64,000 nt of DNA from Mangrovivirga cuniculi (GCF_005166025.1 NZ_CP028923.1:2606001-2670000), one strand, 5' to 3'. Counted from the first letter of the stretch, positions 49,417 to 59,116 are shown. Notes: generated from the letters alone by a model not told the origin. A program made the numbers and translations.

Positions 49417-49436
49417 GGTCAGCTTAAGGGCTGACC
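49417..49436 (-). terminator. intrinsic terminator of accA
   Basis: Stem GGTCAGC / GCTGACC with a 6-base loop, followed on the minus strand by a T run, 24 bases after the accA stop. Confidence 0.85.
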
Positions 49437-49460
49437 AATAATATAAATTCTATTTCTTAT

Positions 49461-50405
49461 TTACTCATTAAAGACTCCCATTTGAGAGAACTTGTCAATT
49501 CTAAGATTGATTCGTTCTTCAGGAGAAAGAGTTTCAAGTTCATTTGTTGTTTTTGTAATCGTCCTTTTAAGAGTTGATGACATTTTTTTGAAATCCGTAT
49601 GAGCACCGCCCAAAGGTTCTTTTACTATACCATCTATCATCTTAAATGACTTCATATCACCTGCGGTTAATTTAAGAGCTTCTGCTGCCTGTTCTTTATA
49701 ATCCCAGCTTCTCCATAGAATTGATGAACAAGATTCAGGAGAAATCACAGAATACCAGGTGTTTTCCAGCATTAATACTTTATCTCCGATTCCTATTCCT
49801 AAAGCGCCACCTGAGGCACCTTCACCAATGATCAGGCATATAACGGGTACCTTCAGCATGAACATTTCTCTCAGGTTTCTGGCGATTGCTTCACCCTGTC
49901 CCCTTTCTTCAGCTTCAATACCAGGAAATGCTCCGGGAGTATCAATGAAGGTAATGATAGGTTTATTAAATTTTTCAGCAAGCTTCATAAGTCTAAGAGC
50001 TTTACGATATCCTTCAGGATTAGCCATACCGAAGTTTCTCATCTGACGCTGTTTGGTATTTCTACCCTTTTGCTGACCGATGAGCATGTAGGTCTTTCCA
50101 CTTATTGTTCCAAAACCACCAACCATTGCTTTGTCGTCTGATACCGATCGGTCTCCATGTAATTCGACAAAGTCATCAGTTAATTCATATATATAATCTA
50201 AAGTATATGGTCTGTCCGGGTGGCGTGAAAGCTGGACTCTCTGCCATCTGGTAAGATTTGCAAATGTGTCCTTTTTCAAGTCCTCAATCTTGTTTTCCAA
50301 TGATTTTATAGTTTCATCCATATTGACACCGCTCTCACCGGCGATCTTGGTCATGTCCGATAATTTAGCTTCTAATTCTGCTATAGGTTTTTCAAAGTCG
50401 AGCAT
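49461..50405 (-). CDS. accA: acetyl-CoA carboxylase carboxyltransferase subunit alpha
   Basis: A 314-residue subunit that with AccD moves the carboxyl group from biotin to acetyl-CoA in the first step of fatty-acid synthesis. [15 protein letters not shown] opens the protein; [53 protein letters not shown] and [15 protein letters not shown] are the AccA core. Normal length. Monocistronic here; accD is not in the window. Confidence 0.97.
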   Translation of the reverse strand: MLDFEKPIAELEAKLSDMTKIAGESGVNMDETIKSLENKIEDLKKDTFANLTRWQRVQLSRHPDRPYTLDYIYELTDDFVELHGDRSVSDDKAMVGGFGTISGKTYMLIGQQKGRNTKQRQMRNFGMANPEGYRKALRLMKLAEKFNKPIITFIDTPGAFPGIEAEERGQGEAIARNLREMFMLKVPVICLIIGEGASGGALGIGIGDKVLMLENTWYSVISPESCSSILWRSWDYKEQAAEALKLTAGDMKSFKMIDGIVKEPLGGAHTDFKKMSSTLKRTITKTTNELETLSPEERINLRIDKFSQMGVFNE

Positions 50406-50546
50406 TTAATTATTCAAATGGTTTAATGCAAAGTTAATTGATTAGGTTGTTTGAACTAACATAATTTATCGCTTTTTCTAAATTACTGATATGCAATTAA
50501 ATAAAAAATATTTTATTCAATTGTAGTTATTTTTGCTCATTTTGTG

Positions 50547-50577
50547 TTGCAAATATAAAATCCTAAACATACCTTTG
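50547..50577 (+). promoter_or_regulatory. promoter of tRNA-Asp copy 1
   Basis: TTG at 50547-50549, 20-base spacer, TACCTTTG at 50570-50577, a perfect TAnnTTTG. Matches the Bacteroidota primary sigma factor consensus. The gap to the tRNA is 32 bases. Confidence 0.75.
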
Positions 50578-50609
50578 CATCACCTTTTTAAGAAAGGGAA
50601 AAAACAGAG

Positions 50610-50683
50610 GGTCTGGTAGTTCAGTTGGTTAGAATACCTGCCTGTCACGCAGGGGGTCGCGAGTTCGAGTCTCGTCCAGACCG
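50610..50683 (+). tRNA. tRNA-Asp (GTC), copy 1
   Basis: 74 bases. Acceptor stem GGTCTGG / CCAGACC with discriminator G; anticodon loop CTGTCAC with GTC at 50644-50646 between CCTGC and GCAGG; T-arm GTTCGAGTC. CCA is not encoded. Identical to the second copy 488 bases downstream. Confidence 0.97.
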
Positions 50684-50692
50684 CCTCCTAGT

Positions 50693-50719
50693 AAAAGCCA
50701 CTCAAATCGAGTGGCTTTT
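50693..50719 (+). terminator. terminator of tRNA-Asp copy 1
   Basis: AAAAGCCACTC / GAGTGGCTTTT with a 5-base loop, followed by T run. Confidence 0.88.
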
Positions 50720-50747
50720 TTTATGTCTATCAACCAAATAAAATTCG

Positions 50748-50918
50748 ATGAATACCTGGTATGTATATATTTTATACAGTCCTGCTCATAACCTATTTTA
50801 CAAAGGTCAAACCAATGATCTTGATGAAAGATTGCTAAGGCCTAATCATGGCAGGGAGAAATCTACCAGCAAATAGATTCTATGGATCCTACTCTGGCAA
50901 ACTAAGAAGAGTAGTCTT
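50748..50918 (+). pseudogene. decayed GIY-YIG nuclease gene
   Basis: ATG at 50748 opens 42 codons: NTWYVYILYS is the GIY strand, YKGQTNDLDERL the YIG strand with the catalytic arginine. An in-frame TAG at 50874 then interrupts the frame at EKSTSK, yet the same frame continues with LWILLWQTKKSS, the expected next conserved stretch (family: GxPWxLxW.). After ~50918 nothing is recognisable. So it is a relic of a small UvrC-like/YhbQ-type nuclease of about 85 residues, sitting directly behind the tRNA terminator. Confidence 0.75.
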
Positions 50919-51039
50919 TATTTGATGTACCAGTTTTCAGTAATAAAATTATTTTAAAAAGATTTTGGCTGTAATTTAAAGGTTATCAGATAGATGGGTT
51001 TGTAATTGAAAAATAATCAGTTTTTTTATAAAAACAGTA

Positions 51040-51070
51040 TTGCATATTTAAATTCCTGTACATACTTTTG
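51040..51070 (+). promoter_or_regulatory. promoter of tRNA-Asp copy 2
   Basis: TTG at 51040-51042, 20-base spacer, TACTTTTG at 51063-51070 (perfect TAnnTTTG). Same architecture as copy 1 although the spacer sequence differs. Confidence 0.75.
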
Positions 51071-51097
51071 CATCACCTTCAACGGAAGGAAACAGAG

Positions 51098-51171
51098 GGT
51101 CTGGTAGTTCAGTTGGTTAGAATACCTGCCTGTCACGCAGGGGGTCGCGAGTTCGAGTCTCGTCCAGACCG
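51098..51171 (+). tRNA. tRNA-Asp (GTC), copy 2
   Basis: Identical in sequence to copy 1, with anticodon GTC at 51132-51134. Own promoter and terminator, so an independent transcription unit. Confidence 0.97.
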
Positions 51172-51180
51172 CCTCCTAAT

Positions 51181-51205
51181 AAAGCCGCTCAATTTGAGCG
51201 GCTTT
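51181..51205 (+). terminator. terminator of tRNA-Asp copy 2
   Basis: AAAGCCGCTC / GAGCGGCTTT stem, 5-base loop, T run. Compared with copy 1, CACTC/GAGTG became CGCTC/GAGCG: a compensated pair change that keeps the stem. Confidence 0.88.
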
Positions 51206-51456
51206 TTTTATAGTCTTCACTTCGATATATTAAAAATATATAATTGGGTTAAATTATTTTGTGGGTCATTAGTGTTCGAGCCAATAACGAGCAGGGGCTG
51301 CTTTTCTTACGATGCTGGCGGATAATGTCAATCATCAACATCCTGACCCGTCCCGAAAAGATTGACGGTTTTGGTTTTGTAAATATTTGAGATGATTAAT
51401 ACCCAGTAAAGATTAGATTAATAATTGAATTAGTGTAATTTTTTATTTTATAGAAA
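51206..51456. other. gap without a supported gene
   Basis: About 250 bases of mixed composition after the second tRNA. It is GC-richer near 51290-51360 than its surroundings, hinting at a second, more decayed relic, but no frame gives a convincing protein match. Confidence 0.4.
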
Positions 51457-52194
51457 TTATTTAATATTTCTAACTTTACTGCTAGGGAATTCATTAAACT
51501 GATCAAATTTCATCCATGAAAAATTCCCGATTTTCCATTCGTTATTCTTTTTTTCTCCTGATATCGTCGCGATTAAAACTGCTTTACCAACTAATTCACC
51601 CTTTAAGCGAACTGTCAAATTGGCTACATAATGAGCATTAAAAATATTATCTCTTACGTAGATGTTCTTGAAATAGGGATTGCCGATTCGAATATCTAAG
51701 CCATCTACATTTGCAAGGGAACGAAGGTGTTCCTGAAAGTTGTTAGTGTTATGACTTTTAACAGATGGGATATTATTGACATTAATAGAAACTTCATTAG
51801 TAGAATGCCTTGGGGTAAAAAATTTGAGAACAGCATCAGGATTACCAGTCTTATTCAACTGTCTGTATCCCAGGTGCAAATCCTTAACTAATTTAACCAC
51901 ATTTTTTTCTTCTTCAGAAAGATTAGTTTCTTTTATTCCGGAACTGTCATTAGTTGTATCGCTATCAATGACTTTTTTTAATTCAGTATCCCTGGGTATT
52001 AAAAGAGCTGCTTTTAGTTCTGATACTTGATTTTGCAATTTTTCATTAGCATCCATTAAGCTATCAGTTCTATTCTTGTATACTTCATCGTAGTCCCCGT
52101 CTTCCGAATCTGTAAAAATAAATATGGAAGAAAATAATAACAGGATTATCAGGATTATAGATAATGTTTTGTATTTATTATTAGAACTTGGCAT
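51457..52194 (-). CDS. membrane-anchored protein of unknown function
   Basis: A 245-residue protein: one N-terminal membrane helix (~9-28), a short coiled-coil-like segment (SLMDANEKLQNQVSELKAAL), a polar linker, and a C-terminal ~130-residue domain with LVKDLHLGYRQLNKTGNPDAVLKFFTPR and AHYVANLTVRLKGELVGKAVLIATI, which has the feel of an NTF2/SnoaL-like fold. No family named with confidence. Divergent from the SIMPL gene. Role unknown. Confidence 0.72.
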   Translation of the reverse strand: MPSSNNKYKTLSIILIILLLFSSIFIFTDSEDGDYDEVYKNRTDSLMDANEKLQNQVSELKAALLIPRDTELKKVIDSDTTNDSSGIKETNLSEEEKNVVKLVKDLHLGYRQLNKTGNPDAVLKFFTPRHSTNEVSINVNNIPSVKSHNTNNFQEHLRSLANVDGLDIRIGNPYFKNIYVRDNIFNAHYVANLTVRLKGELVGKAVLIATISGEKKNNEWKIGNFSWMKFDQFNEFPSSKVRNIK

Positions 52195-52294
52195 AAAATT
52201 GGTGTTTATTTTATTATAAAAATTTACTTAGTTGACTCACTGTAATAATTTAATGATTTAATTGATTAATTGAGAGATATAACATCAAATATTT

Positions 52295-53020
52295 ATGAAA
52301 AAGCTTATAAAAATTTCTTTATTAGTTGTACTTTTCTTTGGAACATTACAGGCTTATACCCAGGACCATATGTCAAAGATCATAGTAAAAGGTAATTCCG
52401 AGATAGAAACACTTCCAGATGAAACTACTGTTAGATTCGTTATTCGTTCTAAAAAAATGGATTATTCTGAAACTGTTGAAGATTTGAATAGGCGAATTAA
52501 TGTCCTGGTCAAAGATTTATCAAAAAATGGTTTTGATGAAAATGAATTAAAAACTTCTAATTTCAGGGTAAACAAAAATGTTGTTTATAATAGAGGTACA
52601 CGAGCTGACAGTGGTTATGTTGGAACGCAAAACCTTGAAATAACTTTTCAATTCACGAAAGAAAAATTATTAAAAGCAATTAATACAGGAACAGGATCTG
52701 ATGCCGAACCTGAAATATCGATGTCTTTTGGATTGAGTAAGGAGAAAAGAAGATCCTTAGAAGATGAACTGATTAGGTCTGCTGTTAAAGATGCCCGATC
52801 AAAAGCCGGAATTTTAGCTGAGGCTTCCGGAGTTGAAATTGGTAAAATTATTGAGATAAGATACGAAATTAACGATAATGATTTTCCACAACCTATGCGT
52901 TTTGAATCAGCCTCAATGCGGTCAGCATCGATGGATAAAAGCAATGAAACAAGCCAGATGAATCCTGATAATATTACCCTGTCCAAAGATGTGGTAATGG
53001 TATTTGAGATTCAACAGTAA
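52295..53020 (+). CDS. SIMPL (DUF541) domain periplasmic protein
   Basis: A 241-residue exported protein: signal peptide MKKLIKISLLVVLFFGTLQAYTQ, then IIVKGNSEIETLPDETTVRFVIRSKKMDYSETVEDLNRRI and AVKDARSKAGILAEASGVEIGKIIEI, the DUF541/SIMPL core. Related proteins form oligomeric periplasmic assemblies; the role here is unknown. Its stop is 3 bases from that of the convergent AI-2E transporter. Confidence 0.92.
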   Translation: MKKLIKISLLVVLFFGTLQAYTQDHMSKIIVKGNSEIETLPDETTVRFVIRSKKMDYSETVEDLNRRINVLVKDLSKNGFDENELKTSNFRVNKNVVYNRGTRADSGYVGTQNLEITFQFTKEKLLKAINTGTGSDAEPEISMSFGLSKEKRRSLEDELIRSAVKDARSKAGILAEASGVEIGKIIEIRYEINDNDFPQPMRFESASMRSASMDKSNETSQMNPDNITLSKDVVMVFEIQQ

Positions 53021-53023
53021 AAT

Positions 53024-54073
53024 TTAATCTTTATTCCCGGGCTTATCTTCCAGAAAAACTGAATAAGGAGATAGCTCGGGAATTGCTTCAAGAATAATCT
53101 TTAACACACCAACCATAGGTACAAATAATATCATCCCGGATACACCCCAAATCATTGCTCCGATCAATACTGATAATAAGATAGCAAGAGCGTTTATACT
53201 TGTTGAAGACCCGACAAGCCATGGTCTGAGAATGTTTTCCTGAGCAATGTTGGCCAAGTATAATAATCCTATCACCAGAAAAAGAGTTAATGAACTATCT
53301 TCAGTAACATAAGTAAACCCGATTACTACCAGATTGGCAAGAAAGTTTCCGATATATGGTAATAAATTCAATACTGCTATAAAGACAGCAAAAAACAGAG
53401 CGTATTCAATTCCCAGTATTAATAATATAAGATAATCGAGCACTGCCAGAGCAAAGGTGAGCCAAATTAACCCTCTGAGATAATTATTGATCATTTTTTT
53501 GATCTTCCCAAAAATAACGATGATCTCCGAATACTTATCATCGCTGTATTTACGATTAACGAACCTTGAAGGTATTTCCCGATAGTAAAGAAAAAAATAA
53601 ATAAAGATCGGCATTAATCCCAGATCTACTAAAGTATTACCAACACCGGTAAGCTTAGTAGAAAGCCACTGAAAGATAGTATCCAGTTTAGATTTAATAA
53701 AAGTTACCAAATCAAATTGATCAGGTGTTACATAAGGAATATCACCTATAAAGTCATTAATGTCATTTACCGATTTAGTGAATTTACCCGATATTTCTGG
53801 CAGGTCTTTAGTGATGTTGACCACCTCCATTGTTAGAACCCCAAAAATCGCCAATACCACTATGAAGAATAAAAGCTCTGCTATAATAATAGCTAATGCA
53901 CGTTTAAACTTTTTGGATTCAAGATAATCAACCAATGGGATAAGCAGAAATGAAAATAGTAATGCCCAGGTTATAGGAATGAGTATATTTTTTGCCATGC
54001 TTAAGCAAAAGATGATAATAATTAATGTGCCAAGCCCAAAAAATATGTTTCTAATGCTAAGTTTAGAGTTCAT
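53024..54073 (-). CDS. AI-2E family transporter
   Basis: A 349-residue integral membrane protein with about seven to eight helices; residues ~75-160 are an extracytoplasmic insert typical of the family. Motifs: AVLNLLPYIGNFLANLVVIG, ENILRPWLVGSSTSINALAILLSVLIGAMIWGVSGMILFVPMVG. Family members have been linked to AI-2 export or sodium/proton antiport; the substrate is not decided by sequence. Monocistronic. Confidence 0.92.
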   Translation of the reverse strand: MNSKLSIRNIFFGLGTLIIIIFCLSMAKNILIPITWALLFSFLLIPLVDYLESKKFKRALAIIIAELLFFIVVLAIFGVLTMEVVNITKDLPEISGKFTKSVNDINDFIGDIPYVTPDQFDLVTFIKSKLDTIFQWLSTKLTGVGNTLVDLGLMPIFIYFFLYYREIPSRFVNRKYSDDKYSEIIVIFGKIKKMINNYLRGLIWLTFALAVLDYLILLILGIEYALFFAVFIAVLNLLPYIGNFLANLVVIGFTYVTEDSSLTLFLVIGLLYLANIAQENILRPWLVGSSTSINALAILLSVLIGAMIWGVSGMILFVPMVGVLKIILEAIPELSPYSVFLEDKPGNKD

Positions 54074-54189
54074 TCCATAGTAATTATGTAATAGAATAAA
54101 GGTATTAGTTATATATTGATTAGAAAAATATATCTAATAAATAAAATTCTATTCATTTGAAATAGATAATATCCGGTTAAATTAAATTA

Positions 54190-54501
54190 TTATCTAACTT
54201 CTATTTTAACCCCAATCTTTTTTTCCTGCTGGTAAACCTTTTGCTTTAGGGATGAACGAAAAGCCAGAAACATTTTTAAAAGATTGTAGTAATCTTTTCC
54301 ATTTATTTTTTCCAGATCTTTACCAAATAGTTTTTGTGCTGCATCATTCAAAACCACGCTCTTATCTACCTTAATGACTTCATATTTGTTAAGGTCCTCT
54401 CCTACTACATCGTTGAGTGATTTTAATTCTCCTGATTTTTTATCCTTTAGAAACGTTCCTTCTGTTTCCAGTTGCTCGGAATAGTTTTTTATAAGATTCA
54501 T
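54190..54501 (-). CDS. small soluble protein of unknown function
   Basis: A 103-residue charged, mainly helical protein without signal or membrane segment. Repeated lysine-rich segments (LKDKKSGELKSL, EKINGKDYYNLLKMFLAFRSSLKQKV). Codon use fits coding sequence and there is an ATG right after an AT-rich promoter-like region. I do not recognise the family and see no conserved partner nearby. Confidence 0.6.
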   Translation of the reverse strand: MNLIKNYSEQLETEGTFLKDKKSGELKSLNDVVGEDLNKYEVIKVDKSVVLNDAAQKLFGKDLEKINGKDYYNLLKMFLAFRSSLKQKVYQQEKKIGVKIEVR

Positions 54502-54825
54502 CGGCTTATAGTTATTAAATTAAATGAATAGAGTAAAATGTTTCTTGTGTGGGATTTAGTTGTCAGGTCAACTGATAATTATCTATTAAGTTAATAATAA
54601 TTGTTTGTTAAATTAACATTTTATGAGTATTTATTTTTGTATCTCTGAGTATTTAAGTAATATTTCTTATTAGACTAATTGGAAAAAAGATTTGTCACCT
54701 TGCCATTGTTAATAATTGCCTTCAAAATTGATTTTAATACCTCAAAAAGTAAATATCACCCTTTTATATAATTGGATATAGAAGGATATTAATAATTTGA
54801 TATATTAATATAAAAAACTAATCTA
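54502..54825. other. AT-rich intergenic region between divergent genes
   Basis: About 324 bases, very AT-rich, with no open frame of note. A TATTTTTG box at 54632-54639 may be the -7 element for the M16 protease gene, though the nearest TTG is 24 bases upstream, longer than ideal. No repeat or RNA structure stands out. Confidence 0.45.
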
Positions 54826-57603
54826 ATGAAAAAAATAATATTCACCCTACTGATTATAATGGGAGGTGCTTTTAGTATCAGTGCTCAGGATGAGTTATTG
54901 ATCACTCCCGATGATATCACTATTGATTATAAAAAGTTTGTGCTGGACAACGGACTTACATTGATTGTCCATGAGGATCATAAGGCACCAATTGTGGCTG
55001 TCAATGTCTGGTACCATGTAGGTAGTAAAAATGAAAAGCCAGGTAAAAGTGGTTTCGCTCATTTATTTGAACACCTGATGTTTAATGGAAGTGAAAATTT
55101 TAATGATGATTATTTTCAGGCTCTGGAGAGAATTGGAGGAACCGATTTAAATGGTACGACAAATAATGATCGGACTAATTATTTTCAGAATGTACCTAAA
55201 GGATCATTAGATCAGGTTTTATGGCTTGAATCAGATCGAATGGGTCATTTACTGGGAGCGATAGATCAGGAAAAACTTGATGAGCAACGGGGAGTTGTTC
55301 AAAATGAAAAAAGGCAGGGAGAAAATAGTCCATATGGTAAACAATATGATCTATTAGTAAAAGCTATGTTTCCAAAAGGTCATCCATATAGCTGGACAGT
55401 AATTGGGGAAATGGAAGATCTCAATGCTGCATCCCTGGAGGATGTACAGGAATGGTTTAAATCATATTATGGTGCTGCTAATGCTACATTGGTTGTCGCA
55501 GGGGATATCACTCCGGAAGTTGCACTCGAAAAAGTGAAAAAATATTTTGGGAATATTCCGGCAGGTCCAACTATGGTTGTTCCGAAGGTGAACATCCCAA
55601 TTAGAGAATCTGATACTCGCGAGTACTATCAGGACAGGGTTGCAGAAGCACGAGTTGTTAAGGCATGGAATACTCCGGTATGGGGATCAAAAGAATCTGC
55701 TCACCTGGAGCTTGCAGCTATGATTCTTTCTTCCGGTAAAAATAGCCGATTATATAAAAATTTAATTTACGATAAACAAATAGCTACAGGTGCCTATGCA
55801 TTTAACTGGGAGAAAGAGCTTGCTTCAAATTTTATTATCCAGGCTAATGCAAAACCCGGAGTTAACATCTACGATCTGGAAAAAGAAATTCAGGTAATCT
55901 TAGACGATTTTATGGAAAATGGTCCTACTCAAGATGAATTACACCGTGTAAAATCAGATTATTTCGCTGATTATCTTAAAGGATTAGAAAGAATTGGAGG
56001 GTTTGGCGGAAAGTCAGATATTCTTGCCCAAAACCAGGTGTATGGAGGTGATCCTGCTTATTTTAAAACCTGGTTAAAGTATATGGAAGATGCATCATTA
56101 GAAGATGTTAAGCAAGCAGCAAATAAGTGGTTAAAAAAAGGAAGTCACACCATAATTTGCGAACCATTTCCTGAATATTCTGTCACTGGAGTAGAAGCTG
56201 ACAGAAGTGGTTTGCCGGAAGTTACTGAAGTGAGTGAAATTAAATTTCCTGAATTACAAACCAGGGAACTCAAGAACGGGTTAAAAATTAAATTGGCAAG
56301 AAGAGAAGGTGTACCTACCATGGTTATAAATATGGTTCTTGATGCAGGCTATGCTTCTGATCAATTTGCTTCACCGGGAACTGCTAAATTAGCAATGAGC
56401 ATGATGGATGAAGGCACAAAGAATATGAGTGCTCTGGAAATTAACGATAAATTACAGCGATTGGGTGCTTCTGTTGGAGCTTACAGTGATTTGGATAACT
56501 CGTACGTAACCCTGAATACTTTAAAACCTACTTTAGAAGAAAGTATGAAAATATTTTCGGATGTTCTTCTAAATCCGGCATTTCCTGAAAAAGAACTTGA
56601 AAGGCTCAAGAAGCAACAAATTTCGTCGATTCAAAGAGAAAAAACGACACCAGTTCAAATGGCTTTAAGGGTTGTTCCAAAATATTTATATCCCGAGAAT
56701 CATGCATATCATCAACCGTTAACTGGTTCTGGGTATGAAGAAACTGTTAGTCAGCTTGAAAGAGAGGATATGATCGATTTTTATAATCAATGGATCCGTC
56801 CAAATAATGCCACTCTTGTTGTGGTTGGCGATATTTCAATGGATGAATTAGAAAATATCGTTAAAGAAAATCTCGGTAAGTGGAAAAAGGGAGATATTCC
56901 TGAGAAAACATTAACAGAAGTAAATGTAGCAGAAAGTGATGTTTTGTATCTAATGGACAGACCTGAATCCCAGCAATCTGTGATCTTCGGAGCAAAGTTG
57001 ATTCCGGGTTATGGAGAGATTGATGAAATTGCTTCTAATTCGATGATGGATGTTTATGGTGGAGAATTCACTTCAAGATTGAATATGAACCTTCGCGAAG
57101 ACAAACACTGGGCTTATGGAGCTTTTGGTTTTATACAGGATAGTAAAGGCCAAAGAGCATTTATATCGTATGCACCTGTACAAACAGATAAAACTGCCGA
57201 ATCAGTAACTGAAATAAGAAAAGAGATGGGAGGTATTTCAGGTGATAAGCCGGTTACGAATGAAGAGTTAGCCAAAGTGATAAACAACACAGTACTTAAA
57301 TTACCTGGTCAATGGGAAACTAATAGCGCTGTTGCTTCATCACTGGTAGATCAGGTAGTTTATGGATTACCAGAGGATTACTACTCAACTTATGGAGAGA
57401 AAGTAAAAGGTGTTAAGGTAGATAAGGTTAATAAGCTAGCTAAAAACTTAATTAACAAAGATCAAATTAACTGGTTTATTGTGGGCGATAAAGAAAAGGT
57501 TATGGATAAACTGGTTGAAATAGGTTTTAAGGAGATCATAGTTCTGGACAAGGATGGGAATCCTGTTAAACCAGAATCTACAACTGTTAAAACTGAAAAT
57601 TAA
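54826..57603 (+). CDS. secreted M16 family zinc protease (two tandem domains)
   Basis: A 925-residue protein: signal peptide MKKIIFTLLIIMGGAFSISAQ, then two M16 halves. The first carries the inverted zinc motif HLFEH (H79, E82, H83) and the later glutamate in VVQNEKRQGENSPYG. The second half (from ~475, LKNGLKIKLARREGVPTMVINMVLDAG) lacks HxxEH and is the usual inactive partner domain of the closed clamshell. Such proteases degrade peptides in the periplasm. Monocistronic, own terminator. Confidence 0.95.
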   Translation: MKKIIFTLLIIMGGAFSISAQDELLITPDDITIDYKKFVLDNGLTLIVHEDHKAPIVAVNVWYHVGSKNEKPGKSGFAHLFEHLMFNGSENFNDDYFQALERIGGTDLNGTTNNDRTNYFQNVPKGSLDQVLWLESDRMGHLLGAIDQEKLDEQRGVVQNEKRQGENSPYGKQYDLLVKAMFPKGHPYSWTVIGEMEDLNAASLEDVQEWFKSYYGAANATLVVAGDITPEVALEKVKKYFGNIPAGPTMVVPKVNIPIRESDTREYYQDRVAEARVVKAWNTPVWGSKESAHLELAAMILSSGKNSRLYKNLIYDKQIATGAYAFNWEKELASNFIIQANAKPGVNIYDLEKEIQVILDDFMENGPTQDELHRVKSDYFADYLKGLERIGGFGGKSDILAQNQVYGGDPAYFKTWLKYMEDASLEDVKQAANKWLKKGSHTIICEPFPEYSVTGVEADRSGLPEVTEVSEIKFPELQTRELKNGLKIKLARREGVPTMVINMVLDAGYASDQFASPGTAKLAMSMMDEGTKNMSALEINDKLQRLGASVGAYSDLDNSYVTLNTLKPTLEESMKIFSDVLLNPAFPEKELERLKKQQISSIQREKTTPVQMALRVVPKYLYPENHAYHQPLTGSGYEETVSQLEREDMIDFYNQWIRPNNATLVVVGDISMDELENIVKENLGKWKKGDIPEKTLTEVNVAESDVLYLMDRPESQQSVIFGAKLIPGYGEIDEIASNSMMDVYGGEFTSRLNMNLREDKHWAYGAFGFIQDSKGQRAFISYAPVQTDKTAESVTEIRKEMGGISGDKPVTNEELAKVINNTVLKLPGQWETNSAVASSLVDQVVYGLPEDYYSTYGEKVKGVKVDKVNKLAKNLINKDQINWFIVGDKEKVMDKLVEIGFKEIIVLDKDGNPVKPESTTVKTEN

Positions 57604-57613
57604 GATGATAATA

Positions 57614-57644
57614 AAATCGGCGGGTATAATTATCCCGCCGATTT
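57614..57644. terminator. bidirectional terminator between M16 protease and hemN
   Basis: AAATCGGCGGG / CCCGCCGATTT with a 9-base loop, A run before and T-rich run after. Confidence 0.85.
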
Positions 57645-57673
57645 ATCTATTAAACCGTATGAAGAAATCAAAA

Positions 57674-59053
57674 TTATATTGTTGATGAAAACAAGGATAC
57701 TTTTGGCTGCTTTCTCAAAAGGCGTAAATCAAATGCCATACACACATTTCTCACAAAAGGTCTTCCTTTTTCAGTAACCTTAATACCCATCTCTGTAATT
57801 TTTATCAAATTATCATCTGCCAGAGGTTTTAACCTGTTTAGCATCAAAGAAAATTGTATGGTAACAAAATCTTCTTCCACCCAGTCATGATTAAAATGGC
57901 ACATTATATCCAGAATAATCTTTCGAATTGTAAGATCTTCTGAACTTAGTAAATGTCCTCTCATTAAAGGGAACTCGTTATTCTCAAGCTTCTTGTAATA
58001 TTTCTCAATGGACTTTTCATTTTGGGCAAATCCGGTCCAGCAATCACTGATTGATGAAACACCAAGGCCAATCATGTTTTTGCTCTTATTAACTGTATAG
58101 CCCATAAAATTTCTGAATAATGTTTTATTATTCAGAGCTATAGCTAGTTCATCTTCGGGAAGTGCGAAATGATCCATCCCGATTTCAACATAGCCGTTTT
58201 CCAGCAATAGCTGTTTGCCATATTCATACATTTCTCTTTTCACTCCGGGCTCAGGTAGATCCTCTTCGCTGAATTTTCTTTGTCCATTTCCTTTTATCCA
58301 GGGAACATGTGCGTAACTGTAAAATGCAATTCTGTCTGGTTTTAGTTCGGATATTTTTGAAATAGTTTCTTCGACATGTTCCAGTTTTTGAAATGGCAAT
58401 CCATAAACCAGGTCTACATTTACTGAAGTATACCCGATATTTCTGGCGTTCTCGATCGCATCAACAACATTTTTAAATGGTTGAATGCGATTTATAGCAG
58501 TCTGAACAGTTAAATCAAGGTCTTGAACCCCATAGCTAACTCGTCGGAAACCAATATCAAATAATACCTGTAAATGGTCTTTGGTCGTATTGTTAGGGTG
58601 ACCTTCGAAGCTAAATTCAGGGTTTTCGGATATGTCAACCGTATTAAACCAATCAGAAAGGAAATTCTTTAAATTAGAAGGTGAGAAAAAAGTTGGTGTT
58701 CCACCTCCCAAATGCAATGCATTAATTTTTGGCTTTTCTCCAAAAATATCTAAATACATTTTCCACTCTTTCATCATTGCGTTAAGATATGGCATCTCCA
58801 CAGAATGATTTTTAGTGATTCGCTTATTACATCCACAAAATGTACATAATGACTCGCAAAACGGAAGATGCATGTATACCGCATTTCCCTTTTTATTTGA
58901 GCTTTCAAATTGATTTTTTAATCTTTGAATATATTCTGAGGAGCTGAATATATCCTCACTCCAATAAGGAACAGTTGGATAAGATGTATACCTTGGTCCG
59001 GCTACATTATATTTCCTCGTCAGCTTTTTATTTACCTTCACATGATTTAACAT
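57674..59053 (-). CDS. hemN: oxygen-independent coproporphyrinogen III oxidase
   Basis: A 459-residue radical-SAM enzyme that converts coproporphyrinogen III to protoporphyrinogen IX in haem synthesis without oxygen. The iron-sulfur site is YMHLPFCESLCTFCGCN (CxxxCxxCxC, ~60-75); ALHLGGGTPTFFSP and VNVDLVYGLPFQ follow. Starts RYTSYPTVPYW as in true HemN rather than HemW. Normal length. Monocistronic. Confidence 0.95.
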   Translation of the reverse strand: MLNHVKVNKKLTRKYNVAGPRYTSYPTVPYWSEDIFSSSEYIQRLKNQFESSNKKGNAVYMHLPFCESLCTFCGCNKRITKNHSVEMPYLNAMMKEWKMYLDIFGEKPKINALHLGGGTPTFFSPSNLKNFLSDWFNTVDISENPEFSFEGHPNNTTKDHLQVLFDIGFRRVSYGVQDLDLTVQTAINRIQPFKNVVDAIENARNIGYTSVNVDLVYGLPFQKLEHVEETISKISELKPDRIAFYSYAHVPWIKGNGQRKFSEEDLPEPGVKREMYEYGKQLLLENGYVEIGMDHFALPEDELAIALNNKTLFRNFMGYTVNKSKNMIGLGVSSISDCWTGFAQNEKSIEKYYKKLENNEFPLMRGHLLSSEDLTIRKIILDIMCHFNHDWVEEDFVTIQFSLMLNRLKPLADDNLIKITEMGIKVTEKGRPFVRNVCMAFDLRLLRKQPKVSLFSSTI

Positions 59054-59116
59054 GAAGCAAACTTATGCAGGCCTGCATTTTACTATACTGAGGTTTGTCA
59101 GATATAAAACTGATTT

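Noticed and set aside
50610-51171. The two tRNA-Asp copies as attachment sites of an integrated element
   Set aside because: Both copies are complete with promoter and terminator, and only 414 bp with a GIY-YIG relic lie between them; no integrase is present.
51068-51325. An open frame running through the second tRNA-Asp
   Set aside because: The protein would be a translation of the tRNA (ACHAGGREFESR type), a well-known false gene; the tRNA has its own promoter and terminator.
51206-51456. A second GIY-YIG relic behind tRNA-Asp copy 2
   Set aside because: A few residues could be forced into alignment but no frame shows both GIY and YIG strands; kept only as a possibility.
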